Shown here: positions 1-6,461 of the stretch, in pieces
Layout: each line of letters starts with the position of its first letter
Position numbering within the stretch: position 1 is the first letter of the stretch
Assembly (NCBI RefSeq): GCF_910579375.1
Contig: NZ_CAJTUJ010000037.1
Span: 1 to 15,344, forward strand
Direction of reading: 5' to 3'
Length of the DNA stretch: 15,344 nucleotides
DNA from: an uncultured Rikenella sp.
Lineage (GTDB): Bacteria; Bacteroidota; Bacteroidia; Bacteroidales; Rikenellaceae
Program-made: the position numbers and the translations under genes
Notes under the pieces: generated by a model
Database searches by the model: none
What the model saw: the letters and a program-made list of their open reading frames with translations, nothing else
What the model was told of the DNA's origin: nothing

Positions 1-186
1 CCAATTTATACGGAAATTCAGGTGAAATGAGTCTGTTCCGATGGTTGTGGATGACCAATTGTAACCACCGTTGGCAACACCGAGCATGTCGCCTGTATCA
101 TTGCGGCGGTAGCCCGGGGTGCGCCTACAGGGCGTTTTACTGGCAGCCTTTACCCTAAATTGTCCCCGTAGGCACACCTCTCCCGT
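1..186 (-). pseudogene. Start-less 3' cassette of a FISUMP/fimbrillin-like surface protein (runs off left edge)
   Basis: Read on the minus strand this is one open frame of 62 codons. It begins straight after the stop codon of the neighbouring cassette (187-189) and is still open at base 1. Its translation contains VCLRGQFRVKAASKTPC, then TPGYRRNDTGDMLGV, then GGYNWSSTTIG and FHLNFRINW. The order 'P-G-Y-R ... G-Y-x-W-S-S-T ... L-x-F' is the signature of the FISUMP domain (Fib_succ_major, TIGR02145) found at the C-terminus of many Bacteroidota surface and fimbrillin-like proteins. There is no start codon before codon 34 and no promoter, so it cannot be expressed as it stands. I infer a silent cassette that could replace the 3' end of an expressed gene by recombination. 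A simple decayed gene end is the alternative. The real C-terminus lies outside the window. Confidence 0.6.
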
Positions 187-374
187 TTATTCCGAGAGGC
201 AACGCAACTGAAGACCGGAGCCACGGTTACCAGAACGGCTGGGATGAATCGTTGTAGTCGTGAATCGCAGATAAGTGCAGTTGGATTCGCTGATTGCAGA
301 AGCTACGCAGTAACCGTCACTGCCGAGGTAACTCGCTATGCCCGACCCTGCGCCGCGGAAGCCCGGGGCGGGGC
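106..374. repeat. Direct repeat shared by the two cassettes (106-125 and 355-374)
   Basis: The plus-strand 20-mers at 106-125 (GCGGTAGCCCGGGGTGCGCC) and 355-374 (GCGGAAGCCCGGGGCGGGGC) are the same block with a few substitutions, about 250 bp apart. Both encode the P-G-[YF]-R motif of the FISUMP domain on the minus strand. Similarity continues loosely on both sides, consistent with tandem duplication of one cassette. This conserved block is a natural candidate for a recombination crossover site, but I see no recombinase gene in the window. Confidence 0.55.
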
Positions 375-450
375 GAAGATTCGCAAATTCGAGAAAGAGA
401 CAGACAGCGTAATACCCCCTGTCGAGAGATGGATTATTCGCTGAAATAGA
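187..450 (-). pseudogene. Second start-less FISUMP-type 3' cassette, complete C-terminus
   Basis: The minus-strand frame between stops at 451-453 and 187-189 has no ATG at all. It contains VCLFLEFANLRPAPGFRG, then YLGSDGYCVASAISESNC, then YLRFTTTTIHPSRSGNRG, and ends GLQLRCLSE-stop. That ending (Y-L-x-F ... P-S-R-x-x-x-R-x-x-G-x-x-L-R-C) is what a FISUMP domain C-terminus looks like. It aligns with the neighbouring cassette as VCL...F, then PG[FY]R, then GY..[SW]S....[YF].L.F, with about six codons missing before PGFR. The WSS core is degenerate here (CVASAIS). The recognisable part is about 187-416; the codons beyond that towards 450 look like chance readthrough. It is probably the last, chromosome-proximal cassette of an array that extends leftwards. 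Confidence 0.6.
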
Positions 451-451
451 T

Positions 452-459
452 TATATTTG
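452..459 (+). promoter_or_regulatory. Bacteroidota-type -7 element for the thioredoxin-like lipoprotein gene
   Basis: TATATTTG at 452-459 matches the Bacteroidota sigma-ABfr -7 consensus TAnnTTTG exactly. It lies 30 bp before the ATG at 490, which would give a leader of roughly 25 nt. No convincing TTG/TTTG -33 box is visible at the usual 19-21 bp spacing, so the call rests on the -7 box and its position. Confidence 0.45.
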
Positions 460-489
460 GTCAGTAAAACGGAAATACATCCTTAGGAA

Positions 490-1278
490 ATGAGAAAAAT
501 AGTTTGGGGTTTGACGGCCTTGTTTCTGGCGGCTTGCGGAGACCGGAACCCGAAGCCGAAACCGGAAGCAGCTTGGCAACGGGAAGCGAAATTCACCGCT
601 TTTTTGCAACTCTCGACCGCCGTGCCGTTGGATTCCTCCCGAAAGGTGCTGGATACTCTGTTGGCGCATTATGCACCCGACAGTGCCGCGATGAAACAAT
701 TGGTGGGCATGTTGGGACGACCGTTGGCCGACCCCAATTCGCCCATTCGGAACGAAGAACTCTATATTCCGATCTTGGAAGCGGTTGTTGCTTCGCCGTT
801 TTACGACTCGACCGAGAAAATCCAGCCCCGATTCCGCCTGGAGATGGCTCTGAAAAACCGGCTGGGGAGGCAGGCGAATGACTTCGAATACACGCTCGGC
901 GACGGCTCGCGGGGGAGACTTTATGGCGTAGAGGCGCCGTACACGCTGCTCTATATCAACAATCCGGATTGCCATGCCTGTGAGGAGATGTTGGCGCAAC
1001 TGGTCGGTTCGAAAGTTATTTCGGAGGCGCAGCGCGAGGGGAGGCTGAAGATCGTGGCGATCTATCCGGACGAAGACCTCGCGGCGTGGCGAAAACACCG
1101 GAAAGAGGTGCCGGCGGAGTGGATCAACGGGTATGATGCCGGGCTGGTGATGCGGCGTGAGGAGTTGTACGATTTGCGGGCGATTCCGTCGCTTTATTTG
1201 CTGGACGACCAGAAGCGGGTCTTGCTGAAAGATTGCACGGCGGTCGGCCAGATCGAGGCCTACCTGTCGCAGCAATAA
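490..1278 (+). CDS. Thioredoxin-like lipoprotein (DUF5106-type)
   Basis: 262-residue predicted lipoprotein. Residues 1-16 form a signal peptide with lipobox LAAC, so Cys16 should be lipidated. Residues 25-135 look helical and match the N-terminal region of DUF5106-type proteins. The C-terminal half has a thioredoxin fold pattern: strand TLLYINN, a CHAC redox pair (Cys161, Cys164), a second strand KIVAIYPD, and the cis-proline motif AIPSLYLLD (Pro233). Family members are Bacteroidota periplasmic proteins resembling TlpA/ResA; their substrates are unknown. I infer a thiol-disulfide role in the cell envelope, not a proven reaction. The -7 box at 452-459 supports the ATG at 490, and MRKIVWG is a normal lipoprotein start. 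It stands alone on the plus strand, and its stop is 31 bp from the stop of tcdA on the other strand. Confidence 0.85.
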   Translation: MRKIVWGLTALFLAACGDRNPKPKPEAAWQREAKFTAFLQLSTAVPLDSSRKVLDTLLAHYAPDSAAMKQLVGMLGRPLADPNSPIRNEELYIPILEAVVASPFYDSTEKIQPRFRLEMALKNRLGRQANDFEYTLGDGSRGRLYGVEAPYTLLYINNPDCHACEEMLAQLVGSKVISEAQREGRLKIVAIYPDEDLAAWRKHRKEVPAEWINGYDAGLVMRREELYDLRAIPSLYLLDDQKRVLLKDCTAVGQIEAYLSQQ

Positions 1279-1309
1279 CGGACGCGCTATGCCGAGGGGC
1301 GTTGGGGCG

Positions 1310-2041
1310 CTACATCTCGCCGAGCAGTGTCCGGATAGCTACCGAAGCGCAGGCGCAGCCGAAAACCGCCGGCATGTAAGAGATGGTGCCGACGTTCGAC
1401 TTTTTGTTCGCCTCCTCGCACAGAACGAGCGACCCTTCGCGCACCGCTTCCGGCGAGAAAACCACCGGAAAACCGGAGCGGATGCCCATTTTGTGCAGCC
1501 GTTTGCGCAGCATATGGGCCAGCGGACAGTGGTGCGACTTTCCGATATCTTTGATTTCCAGCAGGGTCGGGTCGGTTTTGGCACCGGCGCCCATTGAGCT
1601 CACGAGCGGCAGGCCGCGATCCAGACATCCTTTGATGAGATTCACTTTCGGCGCGAGGGTGTCGATGGCGTCTACGACGAAATCGTAGCGCGGTTCCCGA
1701 TCCAATAGCGTGTCGGTCGCTTCGTCTTTTATATATTCCTGAATGACAGTCAATTCTAAATCCGGATGGATGTCCCGAAGGCGGGCGGCCAGTACGTCGG
1801 CTTTCGGACGTCCGACGGTCGAGTGGAGGGCCACCAACTGGCGGTTGATATTGCTGATACTCACCGTATCGGCATCGACGACGGTCATACGGCCTACGCC
1901 GCTGCGGGCGATCATCTCGGCGGCGTAGGCTCCCACGCCGCCTAAACCTACCACCAATACATGGGCTTGGCGCAGCCGGGCGGTTTTCTCAGGGCCGAGC
2001 AGCAACTCCGTGCGCTCCTGCCAGTCGTTTTGCGAGGTCAT
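1310..2041 (-). CDS. tcdA: tRNA threonylcarbamoyladenosine dehydratase TcdA
   Basis: 243 residues (E. coli TcdA is 268). TcdA is an E1-like enzyme that uses ATP to convert t6A at position 37 of ANN-decoding tRNAs to the cyclic form ct6A. Seen in the sequence: the nucleotide-binding loop VVGLGGVG at 30-37, VDADTVSISNINRQ at about 55-68 (Asn and Arg contacts to ATP), FVVDAIDT around 121-128, and the C-terminal signature GTISYMPAVFGCACAS near the end. The frame is open 159 bp further upstream, but that part lies inside tatD and does not resemble the family. The ATG at 2041 overlaps the tatD stop by four bases (ATGA), which points to translational coupling. Cytoplasmic tRNA modification; second gene of a tatD-tcdA pair. 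Confidence 0.95.
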   Translation of the reverse strand: MTSQNDWQERTELLLGPEKTARLRQAHVLVVGLGGVGAYAAEMIARSGVGRMTVVDADTVSISNINRQLVALHSTVGRPKADVLAARLRDIHPDLELTVIQEYIKDEATDTLLDREPRYDFVVDAIDTLAPKVNLIKGCLDRGLPLVSSMGAGAKTDPTLLEIKDIGKSHHCPLAHMLRKRLHKMGIRSGFPVVFSPEAVREGSLVLCEEANKKSNVGTISYMPAVFGCACASVAIRTLLGEM

Positions 2042-2712
2042 CCGAGGGAAATTTTGGGGAAAAGGAGGTGAAAATTGCGAACGAGCGACTCCTGTAACGC
2101 GGAGAGCTCCCATCCGAGCAGCTGGCTCGTTCGGGCGTACATCTCGCCGATAGTGGTCGTCGGGTCGTCGTCGGTCTCTAAAAAGAGTCGGTCGGGACAC
2201 CGTTCTGCGATATACCGCAGTGCCTGTTGCGTTCTGGGCGACCGAAAGGTGCCGGGGCCGAACGAGAATCGAAGGTGGGGCACCCGACCGAGGCTCTGGG
2301 CGACGAGTTCGGGCGAGCCGATGAAGTTGTGCAGCACGGTCGCCTCCTGCGCGCGCACTTGCAGCCGCTTCAGAAGTGCGTCGGTGGCGTGTACGTTATG
2401 GATAATCAGCGGCTTTCGCAGCCGGTTCGAAACATCGATCTGGCGTTCGAACCACCTCTCCTGTAAGTCGTAAGGCCGGTATTCGGGACGGAAATCGAGG
2501 CCGGTCTCGCCGATGGCGAGCAGCCGAGGAGAAGGAGTTTCGAAACACCGTTCCCACTCGGGTTGCGCGCGCGAGGCGTCCCACGGATGGATGCCCGCCG
2601 AAAAATAGCCGGTCGCCGGAAGCTGCGGCACGGACGACTCGATCCGCACGTTTCGGATCGCGATGCCGTCGGGTTCGGCCCGGTGGGTGTGGATGTCGAT
2701 ATAGAGCGCCAT
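2038..2712 (-). CDS. TatD family metal-dependent hydrolase
   Basis: 224 residues, somewhat shorter than the usual 255-265 of TatD-type deoxyribonucleases. The metal site is recognisable along the chain: DIHTH (His8, His10), GIHPW at 40-44, GETGLD (Glu69), PLIIHNVHA (His105), LHNFIGS (His128) and LETDDDP (Glu179, Asp181). Canonical members have HCFSG and ETDAP or ETDSP in the last two motifs, so this is a divergent, compact TatD-like protein. Family roles include 3'-5' DNA/RNA exonuclease and D-aminoacyl-tRNA deacylase activities; the substrate here cannot be told from sequence. First gene of the tatD-tcdA unit, diverging from the capA-type gene across 58 bp. Confidence 0.88.
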   Translation of the reverse strand: MALYIDIHTHRAEPDGIAIRNVRIESSVPQLPATGYFSAGIHPWDASRAQPEWERCFETPSPRLLAIGETGLDFRPEYRPYDLQERWFERQIDVSNRLRKPLIIHNVHATDALLKRLQVRAQEATVLHNFIGSPELVAQSLGRVPHLRFSFGPGTFRSPRTQQALRYIAERCPDRLFLETDDDPTTTIGEMYARTSQLLGWELSALQESLVRNFHLLFPKISLG

Positions 2713-2741
2713 GCGAGGGTGCGTCGGGGCGGGAAATTCGT

Positions 2742-2749
2742 TATCTTTA
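2742..2749 (+). promoter_or_regulatory. Possible -7 element for the capA-hydE unit
   Basis: TATCTTTA at 2742-2749 differs from TAnnTTTG only in the last base and sits 21 bp before the ATG at 2771. No clear -33 box. It lies back to back with a minus-strand candidate at 2758-2765 in the same short intergenic space. Confidence 0.35.
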
Positions 2750-2757
2750 TGCTGTTA

Positions 2758-2765
2758 CAAAAATA
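2758..2765 (-). promoter_or_regulatory. Possible -7 element for the tatD-tcdA unit
   Basis: On the minus strand 2765-2758 reads TATTTTTG, an exact TAnnTTTG match about 45 nt before the tatD ATG at 2712. No convincing -33 box is visible and AT-rich chance matches are possible. If real, the two divergent units share one 58-bp control region. Confidence 0.35.
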
Positions 2766-2770
2766 GTGAA

Positions 2771-3868
2771 ATGGTTTCGAAAAAGACGATACTCAGCTGG
2801 GTGATGGTCGTTTGCGCGGCCTGTCGCGCGCCGCAGCCGACGGAGACCGCGGGCAGGCACAGTGCGGTGTTCGATTCGCTGGTCGAGCGGAACGAGCTGA
2901 CGCTGGTCTTCTCGGGTGATGTGATGCAGCATATGCCGCAGGTGCGGGCGGCTTTGCGGGAAGACGGATCGTATGATTATTCGGCTTGTTTCCGGTATAT
3001 TCGACCGTTTTGGGAAGGGGCGGATTTTGCGGTGGTCAACCTCGAAACGACGCTTTCGGAACGGGGGCCTTACAGCGGCTATCCCCGTTTCGCTTCGCCC
3101 GCGGAGCTGGCGGCGGCGTTGCGCGAGGCGGGGGTCGATGTGGCGGTGCTGGCCAACAACCATTGCTGCGACCGCGGGGCGCGAGGGGTGAGGACGACGG
3201 TGCGGACGGTCGATTCGGTGGGGCTGCGGTATGCGGGGGTCTATATCGATTCGGCGGCGGCCGAGAGGCCGTTAATGCTGAAAAAGAGGGGATTCCGGGT
3301 GGCTTTGCTGAATTGTACCTACGGAACGAACGGGCTGCCGGTGCCGGAGGGCACGGTGGTGCACGGGATCGATACGGTGAGGCTGGCGCACGAGGTGGAG
3401 GCGGCGCGGCGCGATTCGGCGACGCATATCGTGCTGTTCGTCCACTGGGGCGAGGAGTATCAGCGACGGCCCAACGAGGCCCAGCGGCGGCTGGCGGCGT
3501 GGTGTCGGAGGAAGGGGGTGGACGCGGTGATCGGGTCGCATCCGCACGTGGCGCAGCCGGTGGACACGGCGGAGCGGGTGGTGTGGTCGCTGGGCAATTT
3601 CGTCTCGAACCAGCGGGGACGGTATCAGGACGGGGGGCTGAGTGTGCGGGTGACGCTGTCGTCGCGGGGGCGGAGGCCGAGGATCGAGAGCCTGCCGCAC
3701 TGGGTCTGGCTCCGCAGCACGGAGGGGGGAAAGGCGGAGTATGTGGTGGTGCCGGCTTATGTCTCGGGGCGGGAGATCGGGATGGACAGCCTGACGAATC
3801 TGCGGTTCGTGGGGGCGTTGGAGGATAATCGGCTGGTGGCCGGAGCGGTGGAGGAGGCGGTGCTGTGA
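2771..3868 (+). CDS. CapA-family (PGA_cap) metallophosphatase-like lipoprotein
   Basis: 365 residues from the ATG at 2771. The N-terminus MVSKKTILSWVMVVCAAC is a short hydrophobic signal with a lipobox-like CAAC (Cys18), so an envelope lipoprotein is likely. The body is the CapA/PGA_cap fold, a calcineurin-like phosphoesterase relative: SGDVMQH (Asp50), VNLETTL (Asn90, Glu92), VLANNHCCDRG (Asn130, His131), VHWGEEY (His225), GSHPHVAQP (His257, His259) and SLGNFVSNQ around 273-281. Family members act in capsule or poly-gamma-glutamate export and related envelope functions; no poly-glutamate genes are nearby, so the role is open. The frame extends 20 codons upstream, but that stretch overlaps tatD and would bury the signal peptide. 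The stop overlaps the hydE GTG start by four bases. Confidence 0.88.
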   Translation: MVSKKTILSWVMVVCAACRAPQPTETAGRHSAVFDSLVERNELTLVFSGDVMQHMPQVRAALREDGSYDYSACFRYIRPFWEGADFAVVNLETTLSERGPYSGYPRFASPAELAAALREAGVDVAVLANNHCCDRGARGVRTTVRTVDSVGLRYAGVYIDSAAAERPLMLKKRGFRVALLNCTYGTNGLPVPEGTVVHGIDTVRLAHEVEAARRDSATHIVLFVHWGEEYQRRPNEAQRRLAAWCRRKGVDAVIGSHPHVAQPVDTAERVVWSLGNFVSNQRGRYQDGGLSVRVTLSSRGRRPRIESLPHWVWLRSTEGGKAEYVVVPAYVSGREIGMDSLTNLRFVGALEDNRLVAGAVEEAVL

Positions 3869-4896
3869 GGTCGCGCGAGGAGCTGATCGAGGTGTTGGGG
3901 GCGCCGCTGGGCGACCTGGCGACAGACGAGGCGTTGTTCGCCGAGGCGGCGGAGGTGCGCGACCGGACGGTGGGGGATCGGGTCTATGTGCGGGGGTTGA
4001 TCGAGTTGTCGAACCGGTGTCGCAAAAATTGCTTCTATTGCGGTATCCGCAGCGGGAATGGGGAGGTCGAACGGTATGAACTGACGGACGAGGAGGTGCT
4101 GGAGGCGGCGTGCGGGGCATGGCGCGCGGGAATCGGCTCGGTGGTGATTCAGGCGGGCGAGCGGACGGACGAGGCGTTTGTCGGGCGGATCGAGCGGTTG
4201 GTGGGAGCGCTCAAACGGAGGTCGAAGGGGGCGTTGGGCATCACGCTCTCGCTGGGGGAACAGACGGCGGAGGTCTATCGGCGGTGGTACCGGGCGGGGG
4301 CGCATCGCTATCTGCTGCGGATCGAGGCGTCGTCGCCGGTGCTGTACGGACGGCTGCACCCGGCGGATCATCGCTACGAACGGCGGGTGGTTTGTCTGGA
4401 GGCGTTGCGCGAGGCGGGCTATCAGGTGGGAACGGGGGTCATGATCGGGCTGCCGTTCCAACGGGTGGAGGATTTGGCGGACGATCTGCTGTTTTTCCGG
4501 CGGATGGATATCGATATGTGCGGCATGGGGCCTTATATCGAGCATCCGCAGGCGCCGCTGGCTGCCGTGCGGTCGGATTTTACGCGCGAGGAGCGGTTGC
4601 AGCTGGCGTTGCGGATGATTGCGCTTCTGAGGCTGGAGATGCCGGATATCAACATCGCGGCGACGACGGCTCTCCATGCGCTGCATCCGCGGGGAAGGGA
4701 GCTGGGGGTGGCGGCTGGGGCGAATGTCCTGATGCCGAACGTGACGCCGGAGGTGGTGCGGGGAAGTTATCGGTTGTACGAGGGAAAACCGGCGGAGGAT
4801 ACGGATTTGAGCGGCTTTCGGGTGGTGCGGGATCGGGCGTGGGGCGACGCGCCGCATTATGCGTCGCGGCGCGCGGCTTCGAAGTCGGAGGAGTAG
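3865..4896 (+). CDS. hydE: [FeFe]-hydrogenase maturase HydE (radical SAM)
   Basis: 343 residues, the usual HydE length. It has the radical SAM motif CxxxCxxC (Cys52, Cys56, Cys59, in NRCRKNCFYCG) that holds the [4Fe-4S] cluster used to cleave S-adenosylmethionine. The rest matches the BioB/HydE group: YRAGAHRYLLRIEASSP, LYGRLHP, GVMIGLPFQ, and the HydE-like ending AATTALHALHP ... GANVLMPNVTPE ... LYEGKPAEDTD. HydE works with HydG and HydF to build the di-iron subcluster of [FeFe]-hydrogenase; neither partner is in the window. There are no cysteines after the barrel, so the optional second cluster of some HydE proteins is absent. The start is GTG at 3865, inside the stop region of the capA-type gene (GTGA overlap), suggesting coupled translation. 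A related radical SAM enzyme (PylB-like) is less likely. Confidence 0.85.
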   Translation: MRSREELIEVLGAPLGDLATDEALFAEAAEVRDRTVGDRVYVRGLIELSNRCRKNCFYCGIRSGNGEVERYELTDEEVLEAACGAWRAGIGSVVIQAGERTDEAFVGRIERLVGALKRRSKGALGITLSLGEQTAEVYRRWYRAGAHRYLLRIEASSPVLYGRLHPADHRYERRVVCLEALREAGYQVGTGVMIGLPFQRVEDLADDLLFFRRMDIDMCGMGPYIEHPQAPLAAVRSDFTREERLQLALRMIALLRLEMPDINIAATTALHALHPRGRELGVAAGANVLMPNVTPEVVRGSYRLYEGKPAEDTDLSGFRVVRDRAWGDAPHYASRRAASKSEE

Positions 4897-6413
4897 GGGA
4901 GCCGCTGTCCGTCGGAGCGGTTTAGCCATCGGATGAGCACGATCACGGGCAGGTAGAGGGCGATGCAGCTCCAGACGGAGATTTCGAGCTCTTCCCAAGC
5001 GATCCACGGTGCGGCGGCCCATTGCTCGACGAGGCGGTTCTGCCACCCGGCCACGGTGTGGAGGAAGACGGCGAGCCAGCTCCACCCGCTGGCGAGGTAG
5101 ACTACGGAGCCGACGATGAGGGTCGGCACGGTGAACCAGACGATGGGATTCAACAGCAGGCCGCCGGGCTGAATCTGGCCGAAGTGGTAGAGGATCAGGG
5201 GGGAAACGCCCAACTGGGCGGTGAGGCCGACGAGGGTCAGCGACCAGAGCCAGCGGAGCGCCGGCCAACGGGGCATCCATCTCCGGGCGAGGGACGGGTA
5301 GAGGGTGACGATGGCGGCTGTGGCGGCGAACGAGAGCTGGAAACCGATGTGGTAGAGGAGGTAAGGGTTCCACAACAGGAGCACGAGCGCAGCGGCGCAC
5401 AGGGTGTTGAGGCTGTTGGTCGATCGCGAGAGCATCAGGCCGATCTGAAGCAGCGAGAACATCACGACGGCACGCACGACGGAGGGCGACAGGCCGGTCA
5501 GCAGGGCATAGCCGCACAGGGCGGCGATCACGAGGAGTCCGGAGGCGACGCAGCCGTTTCGAAAAAGGCGTATCCAGCCGAATAATAGATTAAGAATCAG
5601 GAAAATAATCCCGACGTGAAGGCCGGAGACGGAGAGGAGGTGAGCAAGGCCGGTACGGGCGTAGCGGGCTCGGAGTTCCGGGTCGAGACCGGAGGTCTGG
5701 CCGAGGGTCAGGGCCTGAAGCAAGGCGGTGGTACCGCCGGTCGAATCGGTCGAACCGGTGTTCAGCCGCTCTCCCAGGCGTTGTCGGAACGATTCAATGC
5801 GACCGCGCCACGTGGGGGCATGGTCGAGCAGGGTGGTGCGGTAGGCGAAACAGCGGCCGACGAGGCTCCGGGTGCGGAGCATGTACCGATCGTAAGCGAC
5901 GGTGTCGGAGGAGGCGTACAGGCGGCCGCGAAAACGGAGCAGGTCGCCGATCCGGGGCGGTTCGCCGGTGGGGTCTGAGGCGGAGATATAGATCCGGATT
6001 CGGGGATCGCCGAGCGGTATCCAGTCACCGGAGAGGCTGTCGGCGTAGCAAAACAGGGTGGCTTCGGAGCGGTACCACCGTCCGCGGTGTTCCGGCGAGC
6101 TCTCGATGCGGGCCATCCATTCGCCCCGGCTGCCGTGCAGGGCCTGAACCGGAGTGGGATCGGGCCGGTGCAGCAGAACGAGCACGATTCCGAGGCTGTA
6201 AAATCCGATCCACATCCCGATCCTGCGCCAGCTGCCTATCCGGGAAAAGAGGTTGTATTTCAGACCGATAACGATTGCCAACAGGAGGCCGAAGAGTCCT
6301 GCCGCGAGCCGAAAATCACCGGGGCGTTCGGGTAGGCTGCCGACGAGGATGCCGAGGAGCAGAACCAGAACGGGTTCGAGCAGCGGGGTGTCGGTGCGGG
6401 TAAAACGGGCCAT
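4857..6413 (-). CDS. comEC: ComEC/Rec2-type DNA uptake channel protein, without a metallo-beta-lactamase domain
   Basis: 518-residue polytopic membrane protein. Residues about 14-84 hold two or three membrane segments, followed by an extracytoplasmic DUF4131/OB-like region to about 190. The Competence domain follows, with the signature TGLAHLLSVSGLHVG at 254-268 and many membrane helices to about 500, including LTGLSPSVVRAVVM and GFQLSFAATAAI. ComEC moves single-stranded DNA across the inner membrane during natural transformation. The C-terminal metallo-beta-lactamase domain of long ComEC proteins is absent; the protein ends soon after the last helix, as in many shorter homologues. It lies 48 bp downstream of comM/yifB on the same strand and is probably in the same operon. 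Its last 40 bp overlap the end of hydE on the opposite strand. Confidence 0.92.
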   Translation of the reverse strand: MARFTRTDTPLLEPVLVLLLGILVGSLPERPGDFRLAAGLFGLLLAIVIGLKYNLFSRIGSWRRIGMWIGFYSLGIVLVLLHRPDPTPVQALHGSRGEWMARIESSPEHRGRWYRSEATLFCYADSLSGDWIPLGDPRIRIYISASDPTGEPPRIGDLLRFRGRLYASSDTVAYDRYMLRTRSLVGRCFAYRTTLLDHAPTWRGRIESFRQRLGERLNTGSTDSTGGTTALLQALTLGQTSGLDPELRARYARTGLAHLLSVSGLHVGIIFLILNLLFGWIRLFRNGCVASGLLVIAALCGYALLTGLSPSVVRAVVMFSLLQIGLMLSRSTNSLNTLCAAALVLLLWNPYLLYHIGFQLSFAATAAIVTLYPSLARRWMPRWPALRWLWSLTLVGLTAQLGVSPLILYHFGQIQPGGLLLNPIVWFTVPTLIVGSVVYLASGWSWLAVFLHTVAGWQNRLVEQWAAAPWIAWEELEISVWSCIALYLPVIVLIRWLNRSDGQRLPYSSDFEAARRDA

Positions 6414-6461
6414 GGAGGGTGGCGAAAACGGGAAATAGCGTGGAGGCGGAACAGAGAGCGG

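Noticed and set aside
1..440. Possible structured RNA (cobalamin riboswitch, RNase P RNA or tmRNA) in the gene-poor left end
   Set aside because: The GC-rich text first suggested an RNA, but none of the conserved boxes of these RNAs is present. The minus strand reads cleanly as two FISUMP-type protein ends sharing a frame and motifs.
244..444. Plus-strand 66-codon ORF
   Set aside because: It is antisense to the recognisable cassette frame (GLQLRCLSE-stop), resembles no family, and has no promoter or context.
451..1275. Minus-strand 274-codon ORF opposite the thioredoxin-like gene
   Set aside because: The plus-strand protein has a signal peptide, lipobox, CHAC and cis-Pro motifs. The antisense product has none.
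2042..2200. Upstream extension of tcdA to 2200
   Set aside because: The extra 53 codons lie inside tatD, are Arg/Pro-rich and do not resemble TcdA N-termini. The ATGA overlap at 2038-2041 gives a natural start.
3757..5517. Minus-strand 586-codon ORF
   Set aside because: It covers hydE in antisense and comEC in another frame; Arg/Pro/His-rich with no motif.
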